Positions 24,647 through 33,691 of a stretch of DNA of 64,000 bases are shown here, piece after piece. The translations under genes were made by a program, and so were the position numbers. The stretch is from positions 20,052 to 84,051 of the forward strand of contig QXPY01000003.1 in the NCBI GenBank assembly GCA_003583745.1. The letters run 5' to 3'. The stretch is from Rhodocyclales bacterium GT-UBC. Its GTDB lineage: Bacteria; Pseudomonadota; Gammaproteobacteria; Burkholderiales; Rhodocyclaceae. Below the pieces are notes generated by a model, which saw only the letters and a list, made by a program, of their open reading frames with translations, did not search any database and had not been told where the DNA came from. Position 1 is the first letter of the stretch. Every line of letters begins with the position of its first letter.

Positions 24647-25816
24647 ATGCACCTTGCCTCAGCCATCACCAAACGGAAACTTCGGGCGCTGACGCTTGCT
24701 TTCCACCGCTGGGCGGGCCTCAGTCTCGGCCTGGTTTTCGCGCTGCTCGGCCTGAGCGGCAGTCTGCTGGTTTTTTACCCGGAAATCGACCTTTGGCTGA
24801 ACCCGATCCAGCAGGTTCGCCCCGGCCCGACGCCCGACTTTTCCCTGGCCCAGGCGATTGACGCCCTGCACCAGCAATACCCCTCCCATGACGGCGCTTG
24901 GCGCCTGGAAATGCCCATTACCGACGGACGGCCGATCAATGCCCGCTATGCCCGCCCGCCGGAAAGCCGCGGCCGCGGCTTCGCCCCGCTGATGGTCACC
25001 CTCGACCCGGAAACCCTGCGCCCGACCAGCGGCCGCATCTGGGGCGACTACGCCATGACCTGGCTCTACAATCTCCACTACACGCTGCTGCTCGATAAGC
25101 CCGGCCGCTACGCGGTCGGGGCGGTCGGCCTCATCAGCCTGCTGTCGCTGCTGAGCGGGCTCTATCTGTGGTGGCCGTCGGCCCGGCGCTGGCGGGCGGC
25201 ACTCCGCTGGCAGATCCGGCCGGGCATCGTGCGCGCCACCTATGACTGGCACGTACTGAGCGGCATTTATGGCCTGCTTCTCCTGTGTGTGCTGAGCTTC
25301 ACCGGCGTCATGCTGGCCTGGCCGGAATTCACCCGGCCGCCGATCAACGCCCTATCGCCGCTCTACCCGATGCCGCACCTGCACTCCTTGCCGCCAGCCG
25401 GGCAAGCGATGATCGATGCCGACCGCGCCGTGGCGGCGGCCCGTACCGAACTGCCCGGCGGCGTCCTGCGCTGGCTGGAAACGCCGACCGGCGAAGACGG
25501 CTGCTATCGGGTCAATCTCTGGCTGCCGGGCGACCCGGGCTACCGCTTTCCGCGCAGCAACGTCTGGATCGATGCCTACTCCGGCCGCGTGCTGGCGGTG
25601 CGCGACGTACGCCGCCAGTCGGCCGGCGACGCCTTCTTCGCCTGGCAGCACCCGCTGCACAACGGCGAAGCCTTCGGTCTGCCCGGCCGTCTTCTTGCCG
25701 GCCTGGGCGGGTTGCTGCCCGCCTTGCTGTGGGTCAGCGGCCTGATGCGCTGGCAACAAAAGCGGCGTGCCCAGGTCAAACATCTCAAGTCCGCCGAAGC
25801 CGAAACTCACCGCTGA
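24647..25816 (+). CDS. PepSY-domain inner-membrane protein (iron-uptake associated)
   Basis: 389-aa PepSY-associated TM protein. Four membrane segments are expected: near residues 25-45 (LSLGLVFALLGLSGSLLVFY), 158-178, 203-223 and at the C-terminus (LLAGLGGLLPALLWVSGLM). The conserved His of FHRWAGL and WHVLSGIYGL could ligate haem. Family members (PiuB-like) act next to siderophore receptors, probably in periplasmic reduction. It starts 70 bp after receptor 2, behind a terminator, so read-through or its own promoter is needed. Confidence 0.83.
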   Translation: MHLASAITKRKLRALTLAFHRWAGLSLGLVFALLGLSGSLLVFYPEIDLWLNPIQQVRPGPTPDFSLAQAIDALHQQYPSHDGAWRLEMPITDGRPINARYARPPESRGRGFAPLMVTLDPETLRPTSGRIWGDYAMTWLYNLHYTLLLDKPGRYAVGAVGLISLLSLLSGLYLWWPSARRWRAALRWQIRPGIVRATYDWHVLSGIYGLLLLCVLSFTGVMLAWPEFTRPPINALSPLYPMPHLHSLPPAGQAMIDADRAVAAARTELPGGVLRWLETPTGEDGCYRVNLWLPGDPGYRFPRSNVWIDAYSGRVLAVRDVRRQSAGDAFFAWQHPLHNGEAFGLPGRLLAGLGGLLPALLWVSGLMRWQQKRRAQVKHLKSAEAETHR

Positions 25817-25920
25817 TCAAGGCGCACGGCCACCGGCGCCTTACACTTTGTTACTCGACGGCTGTCGGCAAGGATCCCGCTGCCGCGTTAAGCAAGAACA
25901 ATCCAAACGAGGAGTCCCCC

Positions 25921-26409
25921 ATGAAACGCCTTCTGCTTACCCTGTCCGTCGTCGTGGCAGCCCTGAGCGCCCCCGTCCAGGCTGCCGACATCGGCGTCTC
26001 GATCAACATCGGCCAACCCGGCTTCTACGGCCAGATCGACATCGGCGGCTTTCCCCGCCCGGCCTTGCTGTACCCGCAACCGGTGATGATCGAACGCGTC
26101 CCGGTCGGCCGGCCGCCGCTCTACCTGCGCGTCCCGCCCGGTCACGCCAAGCACTGGGGCAAGCATTGCCACGAATACCGCGCCTGCGGCGAACGGGTCT
26201 ATTTCGTTCGCGACGACTGGTATAACCGGGAATACGTACCGCGCTACCAGGAGCGTTACGGCGACCGGGGCGACCACTACCGTCAGGAACGTCGCGAGGA
26301 ACGCTGGGAAGACAGGCGCGACGAGCGGCGTGACGAACGCCGGGATGATCGACGCGACGATTTCCGTGGTCACGATCACGGACATGGTCACGGCCGTGGC
26401 CGCGACTGA
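25921..26409 (+). CDS. Small secreted basic protein with His/Gly-rich tail
   Basis: 162-aa exported protein with signal peptide ending VQA-AD. The central region holds PPLYLRVPPGHAKHWGKHCH and a second Cys, shared by a widespread family of small periplasmic proteins of unknown function. The C-terminus is a charged Arg/Asp/Glu repeat (~residues 118-148) ending GHDHGHGHGRGRD. It has a good AGGAG ribosome-binding site. The His-rich tail could bind metal, which would suit the surrounding uptake genes, but the function is unknown. Confidence 0.7.
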   Translation: MKRLLLTLSVVVAALSAPVQAADIGVSINIGQPGFYGQIDIGGFPRPALLYPQPVMIERVPVGRPPLYLRVPPGHAKHWGKHCHEYRACGERVYFVRDDWYNREYVPRYQERYGDRGDHYRQERREERWEDRRDERRDERRDDRRDDFRGHDHGHGHGRGRD

Positions 26410-26429
26410 GGCCGCCTGCGCCGAAATGG

Positions 26430-26459
26430 AAAAAGCCCCGGCCGAGACCGGGGCTTTTT
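26430..26459. terminator. Bidirectional rho-independent terminator
   Basis: AAAAGCCCCGG ... CCGGGGCTTTTT between convergent genes; T-runs on both strands. Confidence 0.9.
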
Positions 26460-26486
26460 GCTGGCAGGACAGACCTGACAGGCCAA

Positions 26487-28688
26487 TCAGAAACTGATGT
26501 TCACCCCGGCATAGAAGGAACGGCCCATGCCCGGCACGACGACGCCGTAGGGCGCGCCGGCGCCATTCAGCGACATCGTGGTGCCCTGGCCGATGTAGGC
26601 GCCGCCCAGCGGCAAAGCGTATTGCTTGTTGAGGACGTTCTCCAGGCCCAGGTCGAGGCGGACATGCTGCCACTGGTAGCTGCTGCGCAGGTTGAGCAGA
26701 CCGTAGCCCTTGGTCTTCATTTCGTTATGCACGCCCGAGACCTGGTGCTTGCCGGCGACCAGTTGCTGCTCGATGGTATTGCTCCAGTTGCCCAGGCGAT
26801 GCTCCAGCGCCAGTTTGGCGTTGAGCGGCATGATGTTGTAGAGGTTGTCGCCGGTCGTCTGGTTACGGCCATCGACGTAGCTCAACTGACCGCGCCCGGT
26901 GACGTTGCCGAAGCCGCTGCTGCGGGCCAGCGGCAGGAAGCCGGCGAGATCGACGCCGAACAGGCGGGCGTCCTGATTGACCAGAGTCAGGTTGACGAAG
27001 CGGTCGCTGGCGCAGCTCGCCGCCAGGCAACGCGCCTCGATGAAGTTATTAACGTAGGTCAGGTACGGCGTCAGGCGCAGGCCCCAATTTTCCTTGTTGC
27101 TGTCGTGCCAGTCAGCGGTGAAGCTCAGGGTGTGGGCGACTTCCGGCTTGAGGTCGAGATTGCCGACATAGCCGTTGCCGTCGCCGTTCCAGTTGACCAT
27201 GGCCATCGCCATGCCGCCGGTCGACCAGGTGTAGCGCTCGTAAAGACTGGGCGAACGGGTCTTGCGCGAATAGCCACCTTCGTAGGTCTGGGTGGCATCG
27301 GCGGTGTAGCGGGCGAGCACGCTGAGGTCGAGGTTGTCGTCGGAGCGGCTGCGGTCCCGGTTGTTGAAGGCAGTCGAGTCGCGCAGGTAATTGGCCATCG
27401 TCGTGTTGTAGCCCTGCACCGTGCCGGTATCCATCTTGACCGTGCTGCTGCGGGCGCCGACCAGGCTGACCCATTTCTCCGACCAACGGGCTTCCCACTC
27501 GCCGTAGATATCGTAACGGTCGCGCTGGCCGTTGTTGATGTTAACGAAGGTATTGGGCGCCATGCCGCCACCGGACGGATCCCACCAGTCGTCGAGGCGA
27601 TAGCGCTGGTACTCGACACCGGTGCGCAGCAGGTCGCGCCCATTCAGGTTGATTTCCGCCTTGAGCTGGGCGCCGGTATTGTGCCCCTCGGTATCCATCG
27701 GCATCCCGGGAATAGTGTGCGTCGCACCGTACCAGTAGAGCTTGTCGTCGCCGAAGTTCATCTTGTGGCGGGTGTGCTCGTTGTAGATGCGGCTTTCCAG
27801 CGTGCCCCAGTCATATTTACCGAGATAGTGCAGATTGAGCTGCGTGCTGCGGTTATCGGTCATGTCCATGTGCTGGTTGGGGAAGCCCTGGTAGGGAATG
27901 TGCTGCACCCCGACCTTGAAATCGAGCAAATGGTTTTCGTTGCGCAAGGCCACGGTCAGCGCCTGGTTTTCCGACTTGTAGCGCGACGAACCGACCTCGT
28001 CGCCGGCCAGCCATTCCTGCCCCCAGGCGGCCTGGCCGGCCGCCTTGAAGGCCTTGGCCGATTTGTAATTGCCCGACTGCGCGGTGGCGCCGGTATAGGT
28101 CAGGCTGAGGTTCTCGTTGGCGATGGTAGCCGAGGCGTTAACCCCGTGCGCATCGCCGTTGGAGCGGTAGAAGGTGCCGAGCTGGCCGCTGACCAGCGGC
28201 GCATTCCCGGCGCTGGCAAAACGCGGCGTGGCCGAGTTGACCACGATGGCGCCGCCGATGCTGTCGCCGCCGACGCTGACCGGCGTGATGCCGGCATAGA
28301 CCTTGACGCTGCCGACCTGGGTCGGGTCGATATAGGAGAGCGGCGGATTCATGTGATTGGCGCAAGCCGAGATCAGGTCCATGCCATCGACCTGGATGCG
28401 CAGCCGGTCGTCGGCCAGGCCATGCATGACCGGCAGGCTGGAGACGCCGCCGGCGCCGTAGAGCTGGACGCCCGGCAAATCGCGCAGCAGGGCGGCGCTA
28501 TCGCCGGCAACCACTGCTTGCGGCACCGGATTGGCGACTTTCAGCGCCGACTCGGCGGCTTCAAGTTTTTTCGCGCTGACCACGACGTTATCGAGGGTAC
28601 GGCCGCTTTCCGGTGCTGTCTGGGCGACCGCCACCGACGAAAAGGCTACCGCCAGCGCGGCCGTCAAAGGATGGAAACGAGATTGCAC
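26487..28688 (-). CDS. TonB-dependent copper receptor (OprC/NosA-like)
   Basis: 733-aa receptor. The plug includes MHGLADDRLRIQVDGMDLIS followed by ACANHMNPPLSYIDPTQVGS. C109-x-x-x-M113 corresponds to the CxxxM copper site known from Pseudomonas OprC. Q-H273-M-D-M276 (FPNQHMDM) lies where OprC has its HxM ligands, though spacing is not identical. The barrel ends in Phe (GVNISF). OprC/NosA receptors import copper, in denitrifiers for nitrous oxide reductase. It is transcribed from its own promoter with palindrome site D. Confidence 0.85.
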   Translation of the reverse strand: MQSRFHPLTAALAVAFSSVAVAQTAPESGRTLDNVVVSAKKLEAAESALKVANPVPQAVVAGDSAALLRDLPGVQLYGAGGVSSLPVMHGLADDRLRIQVDGMDLISACANHMNPPLSYIDPTQVGSVKVYAGITPVSVGGDSIGGAIVVNSATPRFASAGNAPLVSGQLGTFYRSNGDAHGVNASATIANENLSLTYTGATAQSGNYKSAKAFKAAGQAAWGQEWLAGDEVGSSRYKSENQALTVALRNENHLLDFKVGVQHIPYQGFPNQHMDMTDNRSTQLNLHYLGKYDWGTLESRIYNEHTRHKMNFGDDKLYWYGATHTIPGMPMDTEGHNTGAQLKAEINLNGRDLLRTGVEYQRYRLDDWWDPSGGGMAPNTFVNINNGQRDRYDIYGEWEARWSEKWVSLVGARSSTVKMDTGTVQGYNTTMANYLRDSTAFNNRDRSRSDDNLDLSVLARYTADATQTYEGGYSRKTRSPSLYERYTWSTGGMAMAMVNWNGDGNGYVGNLDLKPEVAHTLSFTADWHDSNKENWGLRLTPYLTYVNNFIEARCLAASCASDRFVNLTLVNQDARLFGVDLAGFLPLARSSGFGNVTGRGQLSYVDGRNQTTGDNLYNIMPLNAKLALEHRLGNWSNTIEQQLVAGKHQVSGVHNEMKTKGYGLLNLRSSYQWQHVRLDLGLENVLNKQYALPLGGAYIGQGTTMSLNGAGAPYGVVVPGMGRSFYAGVNISF

Positions 28689-28720
28689 TGTACTCTCCCT
28701 GAATTTTTATTAAGCAGGGG

Positions 28721-28766
28721 ATTGTCCGAGGACGGAGAGCACGCGGGAATGTGACATATTGCCGCA
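28721..28766 (-). promoter_or_regulatory. Copper-receptor promoter with TonB-regulon palindrome (site D)
   Basis: On minus, TGCGGCAATATGTCACA (28766-28750), centre 28758. A weaker -10-like GACAAT starts 32 bp after the centre (28726-28721). Predicted leader ~26 nt with GGGAGA as ribosome-binding site. Confidence 0.5.
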
Positions 28767-28810
28767 GGCGCCCAACCTGGCGGCAGACAGGGCGGAAGCG
28801 GCAGCCAGGC

Positions 28811-30553
28811 TCAGGCGTTGAGTTTCTCGAGCGCTTCGCGCAGCTTGCCGGGTTCGTCGAGGCGGAGCATGCGACGAACGTGCGGCGTCAGCTCGCTGAC
28901 ATCCGACTTGAGAATGCGATTCTTCACTTCCAGAATCTGCGACGGATGCATCGAGAAGATGCGCAACCCCATGCCGAGCAGCAGCCGGGTCAGCGCCGGA
29001 TCGCCGGCCACTTCGCCGCATACCGAGACCGGCACACCGACCTTCTCGGCACTGGCCAGCGTATGGGCGAGCAGCATCAGCACAGCCGGATGCAAGGGGT
29101 CGTAGAGGCTGGCCACCTGCTCGTCGGAGCGGTCGATGGCCAGCGTGTACTGGATCAGGTCGTTGGTGCCGATCGACAGGAAGTCGAGACGGCGCAGGAA
29201 GAGGCCGACCGCTAGCGCGGCCGCCGGAATCTCGATCATGCCGCCAACCTGGATGTTTTCGTCGAAGGCAACCTTCTCGCCACGCAGGCTGGACTTGGCC
29301 TGTTCGAGCGCGGCCAGCGTCTGGTCGATCTCGTGGGCATGCGCCAGCATCGGGATGAGCAGCTTGATCGGGCCATGCTTCGAGGCACGGAGGATGGCCC
29401 GCAACTGGGTCTGGAACATGCGCGGCTCGGCCAGAGACAGGCGAATGGCGCGCCGGCCAAGGGCCGGGTTGGTCTGCACCCGGTCGTTGACCAGCGTATC
29501 CGGGCGAATGTCCTTGTCGTTGCCGAGATCAAAAGTGCGGATGGTGACGACACGGCCGGCCATGCCCTTGACCACCTTTTTGTAGGCCTCGTACTGCTCT
29601 TTTTCGTCGGGCATGTCGCCGCGGTCGAGAAAGAGGAATTCGGTACGGAACAGGCCGACGCCTTCGGCGCCGGCTTCGAGCGCGATCGGCACGTCGCCGG
29701 GCAACTCGATATTGGCGTACAGCTGTACGTCTACGCCGTCGATACTTTGCGAACGCGCCGTCTTCAGGCGCTTGAGCTTGGATTTCTCCAGCTCGATCTG
29801 GTTCTTGCGCAGCAGGTATTCGTCGAGCACCCGGGGATCGGGATTGACGATGACGACGCCGCGCACGCCGTCGATGATCATCTGCTCGCCGTCGCGGATC
29901 AGCGAACGGGCATTCTCCAGGCCGACCACCGAGGGAATCGCCATCGAGCGGGCGAGAATCGCCGTATGCGAGGTGGCACCGCCGACGTCGGTAATGAAGG
30001 AGGCGAAGCGGTGGTCCTTGAAGGCGATGACATCGGCCGGCGAAAGGTCGTGGGCGACGACGATCAGGTTCTCTTCCTTGACCCCCTTGGCCGTCTTCAT
30101 CACGGCACGGCCGGGATGACCGAGCAGTTCCTTGATGACGCGTTCGACCACCTGGACGACGTCGAACTTGCGTTCGCGCAGGTAGGGGTCGTCGAACTGC
30201 TCGAACTGGCCGACCAGATGTTCCATCTGCTGGACCAGCGCCCACTCGGCATTGCAGCGGCGTTCGCGGATGATCTCGCGCGGCTTGTCGACCAGTTCCG
30301 GGTCTTCCAGGAACATGGTGTGGATGTCGATGAACGCAGCCAGCTCGGCCGGCGCGTGCTCGGTCGTCTCCTTCATCGTTTCCAGCTCGCCCTTGACCAC
30401 CTTGATGGCCGATTCGAAACGGGCGATTTCCTTGTCGACCATGCGCGGCGCGATGGTCAGGTGCGACACTTCCAGCGTCGCGTGCGACATGAGCATGGCC
30501 CGCCCGATGGCGATGCCGCCTGAGACACCGAGACCGTGCAGGGTAAAGCTCAT
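28811..30553 (-). CDS. ptsI: Phosphoenolpyruvate-protein phosphotransferase (PTS enzyme I)
   Basis: 580-aa EI: takes phosphate from PEP and passes it to HPr. Phospho-His motif GGATSHTAILARSM; PEP-binding motifs FRTEFLFLDR and GVPVSVCGEVAGDPAL; C-terminal FSIGTNDLIQYTLAIDRSD-type stretch. The ATG at 30553 is preceded by GGGAGAA. It overlaps nothing and is 4 bp from the HPr stop, so ptsH-ptsI are coupled. No sugar-specific EIIBC is nearby, which fits a regulatory PTS. Confidence 0.95.
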   Translation of the reverse strand: MSFTLHGLGVSGGIAIGRAMLMSHATLEVSHLTIAPRMVDKEIARFESAIKVVKGELETMKETTEHAPAELAAFIDIHTMFLEDPELVDKPREIIRERRCNAEWALVQQMEHLVGQFEQFDDPYLRERKFDVVQVVERVIKELLGHPGRAVMKTAKGVKEENLIVVAHDLSPADVIAFKDHRFASFITDVGGATSHTAILARSMAIPSVVGLENARSLIRDGEQMIIDGVRGVVIVNPDPRVLDEYLLRKNQIELEKSKLKRLKTARSQSIDGVDVQLYANIELPGDVPIALEAGAEGVGLFRTEFLFLDRGDMPDEKEQYEAYKKVVKGMAGRVVTIRTFDLGNDKDIRPDTLVNDRVQTNPALGRRAIRLSLAEPRMFQTQLRAILRASKHGPIKLLIPMLAHAHEIDQTLAALEQAKSSLRGEKVAFDENIQVGGMIEIPAAALAVGLFLRRLDFLSIGTNDLIQYTLAIDRSDEQVASLYDPLHPAVLMLLAHTLASAEKVGVPVSVCGEVAGDPALTRLLLGMGLRIFSMHPSQILEVKNRILKSDVSELTPHVRRMLRLDEPGKLREALEKLNA

Positions 30554-30557
30554 GTTC

Positions 30558-30827
30558 TTATTCTCCCTCGCCGAAGTAATCGGCAATCAATGCCAGTAGC
30601 GCCGTCATCGCCTCGGCTTCGTCCTCGCCGTCGGTCTCGATGGTGACTTTCGAGCCCTTGCCGGCGGCCAGCATCATGACGCCCATGATGCTCTTGGCGT
30701 TGATCCGGCGAGCGCCCTTGGCCATCCAGACTTCGCATTTGTACTTGCCGGCGAGTTGGGTCAGCTTGGCGGAAGCGCGGGCGTGCAGCCCGAGCTTGTT
30801 GATGATTTCGGTTTCCTGAGTCTGCAT
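30558..30827 (-). CDS. ptsH: Phosphocarrier protein HPr
   Basis: 89-aa HPr with catalytic His15 (GLHARAS) and regulatory Ser46 (KSIMGVMML), the target of HPr kinase/phosphorylase. hprK is present at the right edge of the window. The ATG at 30827 gives the standard N-terminus; an upstream extension to 30860 is not supported. It lies between the EIIA gene and ptsI in one operon. Confidence 0.95.
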   Translation of the reverse strand: MQTQETEIINKLGLHARASAKLTQLAGKYKCEVWMAKGARRINAKSIMGVMMLAAGKGSKVTIETDGEDEAEAMTALLALIADYFGEGE

Positions 30828-30831
30828 GGTT

Positions 30832-31221
30832 TTAATGATCCTGCATGTTGAATACGCCATCCCGCCCGCCGTCCCGCGCCCGCGTCAGCAGCACTTCCAT
30901 GCCCTTGTCGCGATAGGTCAGGGCACGCAGCAGCATGGGAAGATTGGCCCCGGCCAGACCTTCGATACGGCCCGGTTCGAGCAGCTTGAGGGCGAGATTG
31001 GCCGGGCTGGCGCCGAAGATGTCGGTGAGAATCAGCACCCCGTCGCCATCATCGACCATTTGCAGCATGTTGCGGGCGAGTGGCAGCAAGTCGAGCGGGT
31101 CGTCCTGCGCGGCAACACCGAGCTGATTGAGAAGGGCTGGGCGCTTGTTGAGCACATGGCAGGCATTCTGGACGAGCGCCTCGCCGAAGCTGCCATGGGT
31201 GATGAGTAGAATTCCGATCAT
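30832..31221 (-). CDS. PTS mannose/fructose-type EIIA component
   Basis: 129-aa EIIA-Man domain (PF03610) with active-site His9 in MIGILLITHGSFGEAL. A single domain without EIIB. It is the first gene of the EIIA-HPr-EI operon. With no permease it probably serves a regulatory phosphorelay, as proposed for similar betaproteobacterial loci. Confidence 0.9.
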   Translation of the reverse strand: MIGILLITHGSFGEALVQNACHVLNKRPALLNQLGVAAQDDPLDLLPLARNMLQMVDDGDGVLILTDIFGASPANLALKLLEPGRIEGLAGANLPMLLRALTYRDKGMEVLLTRARDGGRDGVFNMQDH

Positions 31222-31242
31222 GCGTCGGATTCTAACGCCCTT

Positions 31243-32148
31243 TCAGCGTCGGCTGACCACCAGGATGCCGGCAATGACCAGCGCGGCGCCAACCATCTGC
31301 TGCGAGGATATCCGCTCGCCGAGCAACCACCAGCCGAAGGCGATGGTCAGCATCGGTCCGATCATGCCGAACAGCGCCGAACGGCCGGCCCCCAAGCGAC
31401 GGATCGCGGCGGATTGCGCAAAGACCGGAATCACCGTGGCAAACACCGCCATCGCCAGCCCCCAACCGTAAACCGGCAACGGCTGGATGAAATCGGCCAG
31501 GCGGTGACTGCCGGCAAAGTGCAGCAAGGTGGCCGCCGAGGAAACCAGCATGGCGAGTGCCGTGAAGCGCATGGCCCCAAGACGCGCGATCATCGGCGCA
31601 CTGCCCGACAGGTAGATCGCGTAGCAGACGCTGGAGGCGAACACCAGTCCGCCCCCGATCCAGACCTGGCGCGCCTCGCCCAGGCCGAGATCATGCACGA
31701 AGGCGAAACCGATACCGGCATAGCACAGCGCGATGGCAAGGGCTTCCCGGCGCGAAAAGGACTTGCCCTGGAAGAACACGCCGATCAGCACGGTCAGCGT
31801 CGGGTAGGTGTAGAGAATCAGGCGTTCGAGACCGGCCGAGATGTATTGCAGACCGAGGAAATCGAGCAGGCTTGAACCGTAATAGCCAAGACAGCCAAGC
31901 ACGGTCAGACGCGCCCAGTCGCCGCCCGTCAGGCTGCCGCCGGCACGATGTTCGGCCAGGCCGACCCACAGAAAGACCGGCAAGGCGAAGCCCATGCGCA
32001 AGGCGAGCAAGGTAATGGCATCGACGCCGTAGGGATAGGCCAGCTTGACGAAGACTGCCTTCAACGAAAAGCCGAAAGCCGCCAGCAGGGCGAGGCCCGC
32101 GCCCCACGCCATCGAGCTGTTTTGGGCGTTCGTTTTTTTCAAAGTCAT
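31243..32148 (-). CDS. EamA/DMT-family permease
   Basis: 301-aa membrane protein with ten predicted helices arranged as two EamA repeats (e.g. WGAGLALLAAFGFSLKAVFV and LFGMIGPMLTIAFGWWLLGE). These transporters usually export amino acids or metabolites; the substrate is unknown. It is divergent from a LysR regulator 96 bp away, a common regulator-exporter layout, so control by that regulator is likely. Confidence 0.87.
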   Translation of the reverse strand: MTLKKTNAQNSSMAWGAGLALLAAFGFSLKAVFVKLAYPYGVDAITLLALRMGFALPVFLWVGLAEHRAGGSLTGGDWARLTVLGCLGYYGSSLLDFLGLQYISAGLERLILYTYPTLTVLIGVFFQGKSFSRREALAIALCYAGIGFAFVHDLGLGEARQVWIGGGLVFASSVCYAIYLSGSAPMIARLGAMRFTALAMLVSSAATLLHFAGSHRLADFIQPLPVYGWGLAMAVFATVIPVFAQSAAIRRLGAGRSALFGMIGPMLTIAFGWWLLGERISSQQMVGAALVIAGILVVSRR

Positions 32149-32244
32149 GATTCAGGCCGAAATGTACGAAACGCCATTCAACAGGCCTATTCAAGCTTTA
32201 ACAATTGGTATTATTCAAATCCAGCATTCGCCCAGGACGAAACC

Positions 32245-33141
32245 TTGCACTACGACCTGCCCGACCTCCGACTGGTTGCCGCCATTGCCGACAGCGGTAG
32301 TCTGAGCCGCGCCGCCGAGCGTATCCATCTCGCCCCATCCTCGGCCAGCCATCGCCTGACCCAACTCGAAGCCAGTCTCGGCGTCGCGCTCTTCGTCCGC
32401 CACGCCCGCGGCCTGCGCCCGACCCATGCCGGCGAATCGCTGCTCCGCCATGCCCGCCAGGTTTTCGCCCAGCTCGAACAGATGCATGCCGACCTGGCAC
32501 CCTACGCCAGCGGCGTAAACAGCCAGGTCACGGTGTTCGCCAATACCAACGCGATCAACTGCTTCCTGCCCGAAGATCTTGGCGATTTCCTGCGCGAGCA
32601 TCCGCACATCCGGGTCAGCCTGGAGGAACAACCCAGTCCGACCATCATTCAAGCCGTTGCTGCCGGCCAGGTCGAAATCGGCGTCGTCGCCGCCGCCGGC
32701 AGCCCGGCCGGACTGGAGACCGAGGCCTATCGCAACGACCGGCTGGTGCTGGTGGTGCCGGCCGGGCACGCGCTCGCCGCGCGCCAGCAGGTCGCCTTCG
32801 CCGAAGTGCTCGGCCAGCCCTTTGTCTGCCTGCATGCCGGTAGCGCCATCCATACCTTCATGATGAATGCCGCGGCACAACTGGGCGGCAGCCTCGATGT
32901 CCGCATCCAGGTGCGCAGTTTCAACGCCGTCTGCCGGATGGTCGCGGCCGGTGTCGGGATCGGCATGGTGCCGCGCTCAGCGGTGGGCGAGGGGCTGGAA
33001 ACGGTGGCCATCAGCGACGCCTGGGCACCGCGCGACCTGCAACTCTGCGTCCGCGCCCGGGCTCTGCTCAGTCCGGCCGCGGACGCCCTTTTCGAGCACC
33101 TGGCCGAAAAGGGCGGGGCGGCGCTTACAACGGCCGCTTGA
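32245..33141 (+). CDS. LysR-family transcriptional regulator
   Basis: 298-aa regulator. The N-terminal winged helix is LRLVAAIADSGSLSRAAERI then HLAPSSASHRLTQLEASLGV, and the type 2 periplasmic-binding-like effector domain runs from ~90 to 290. No ATG is available near the conserved N-terminus. The TTG at 32245 with AGGA upstream fits best. It is divergent from the EamA exporter and overlaps the convergent DUF3365 gene by 17 bp. Confidence 0.88.
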   Translation: MHYDLPDLRLVAAIADSGSLSRAAERIHLAPSSASHRLTQLEASLGVALFVRHARGLRPTHAGESLLRHARQVFAQLEQMHADLAPYASGVNSQVTVFANTNAINCFLPEDLGDFLREHPHIRVSLEEQPSPTIIQAVAAGQVEIGVVAAAGSPAGLETEAYRNDRLVLVVPAGHALAARQQVAFAEVLGQPFVCLHAGSAIHTFMMNAAAQLGGSLDVRIQVRSFNAVCRMVAAGVGIGMVPRSAVGEGLETVAISDAWAPRDLQLCVRARALLSPAADALFEHLAEKGGAALTTAA

Positions 33142-33691
33142 CGGTCAACCCGCCGCGAATCTCGCCCTTGCTGTAGCCGGTCGCCTGATCGTGCGGATAG
33201 CTCTCGGTCAGCTTCGCCTTCAGACCGGCATCCAGCGTCTCGCTCGGACCGTGGCACTTCAGGCAGACCTCGGCCGTAGGCAGCGCCTTGATATAGCGGA
33301 AGACCGGCTTGCCGTCGATCTGAACGATTTCGCCTTTCTCCAGGGTTTCCGGTTTTTCGCCATTTGCAGCACGAATATTGAAATCGGCCAATTGGCGGAC
33401 TTCCCAGGCGTCGGGCGTGGCACGACCGGGATTGCGCGCCTTCAAACTGACCCGACGAATGTCCCAACCGGTTTCACGGCGTTTTTCCTCGATCAGGTTC
33501 GGCGCCAATTCCTTGCACACCGGAATCGCCCCCGCCACACCTTGCGCCGCTACGGCTTCCTGCATCGCCCCAACCACCTTCGGCACGACCGGCAGCACCG
33601 CCTGCTTGGTCTTGGCGGTCAAGTCAGGGAGATCCTGGGCCGTGGCCGGCAGGGCAATCAACAAGGCAGTAAGCAGGGTGGTCGTTTTCAT
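33125..33691 (-). CDS. Periplasmic DUF3365 (Tll0287-like) haem protein
   Basis: 188-aa exported protein: signal peptide (MKTTTLLTALLIALPATA), then a PAS-like DUF3365 domain with one c-type haem site CLKCH (residues 143-147). Similar domains act as redox or gas-sensing modules, free or fused to kinases and chemoreceptors. Here it is free-standing, and a chemoreceptor begins 468 bp away on the opposite strand. Function inferred only. Confidence 0.83.
   Translation of the reverse strand: MKTTTLLTALLIALPATAQDLPDLTAKTKQAVLPVVPKVVGAMQEAVAAQGVAGAIPVCKELAPNLIEEKRRETGWDIRRVSLKARNPGRATPDAWEVRQLADFNIRAANGEKPETLEKGEIVQIDGKPVFRYIKALPTAEVCLKCHGPSETLDAGLKAKLTESYPHDQATGYSKGEIRGGLTVKRPL

Noticed and set aside
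22444..24672. 742-codon open frame on minus opposite receptor 2
   Set aside because: Same reasoning; composition of the translation is a codon-bias shadow.
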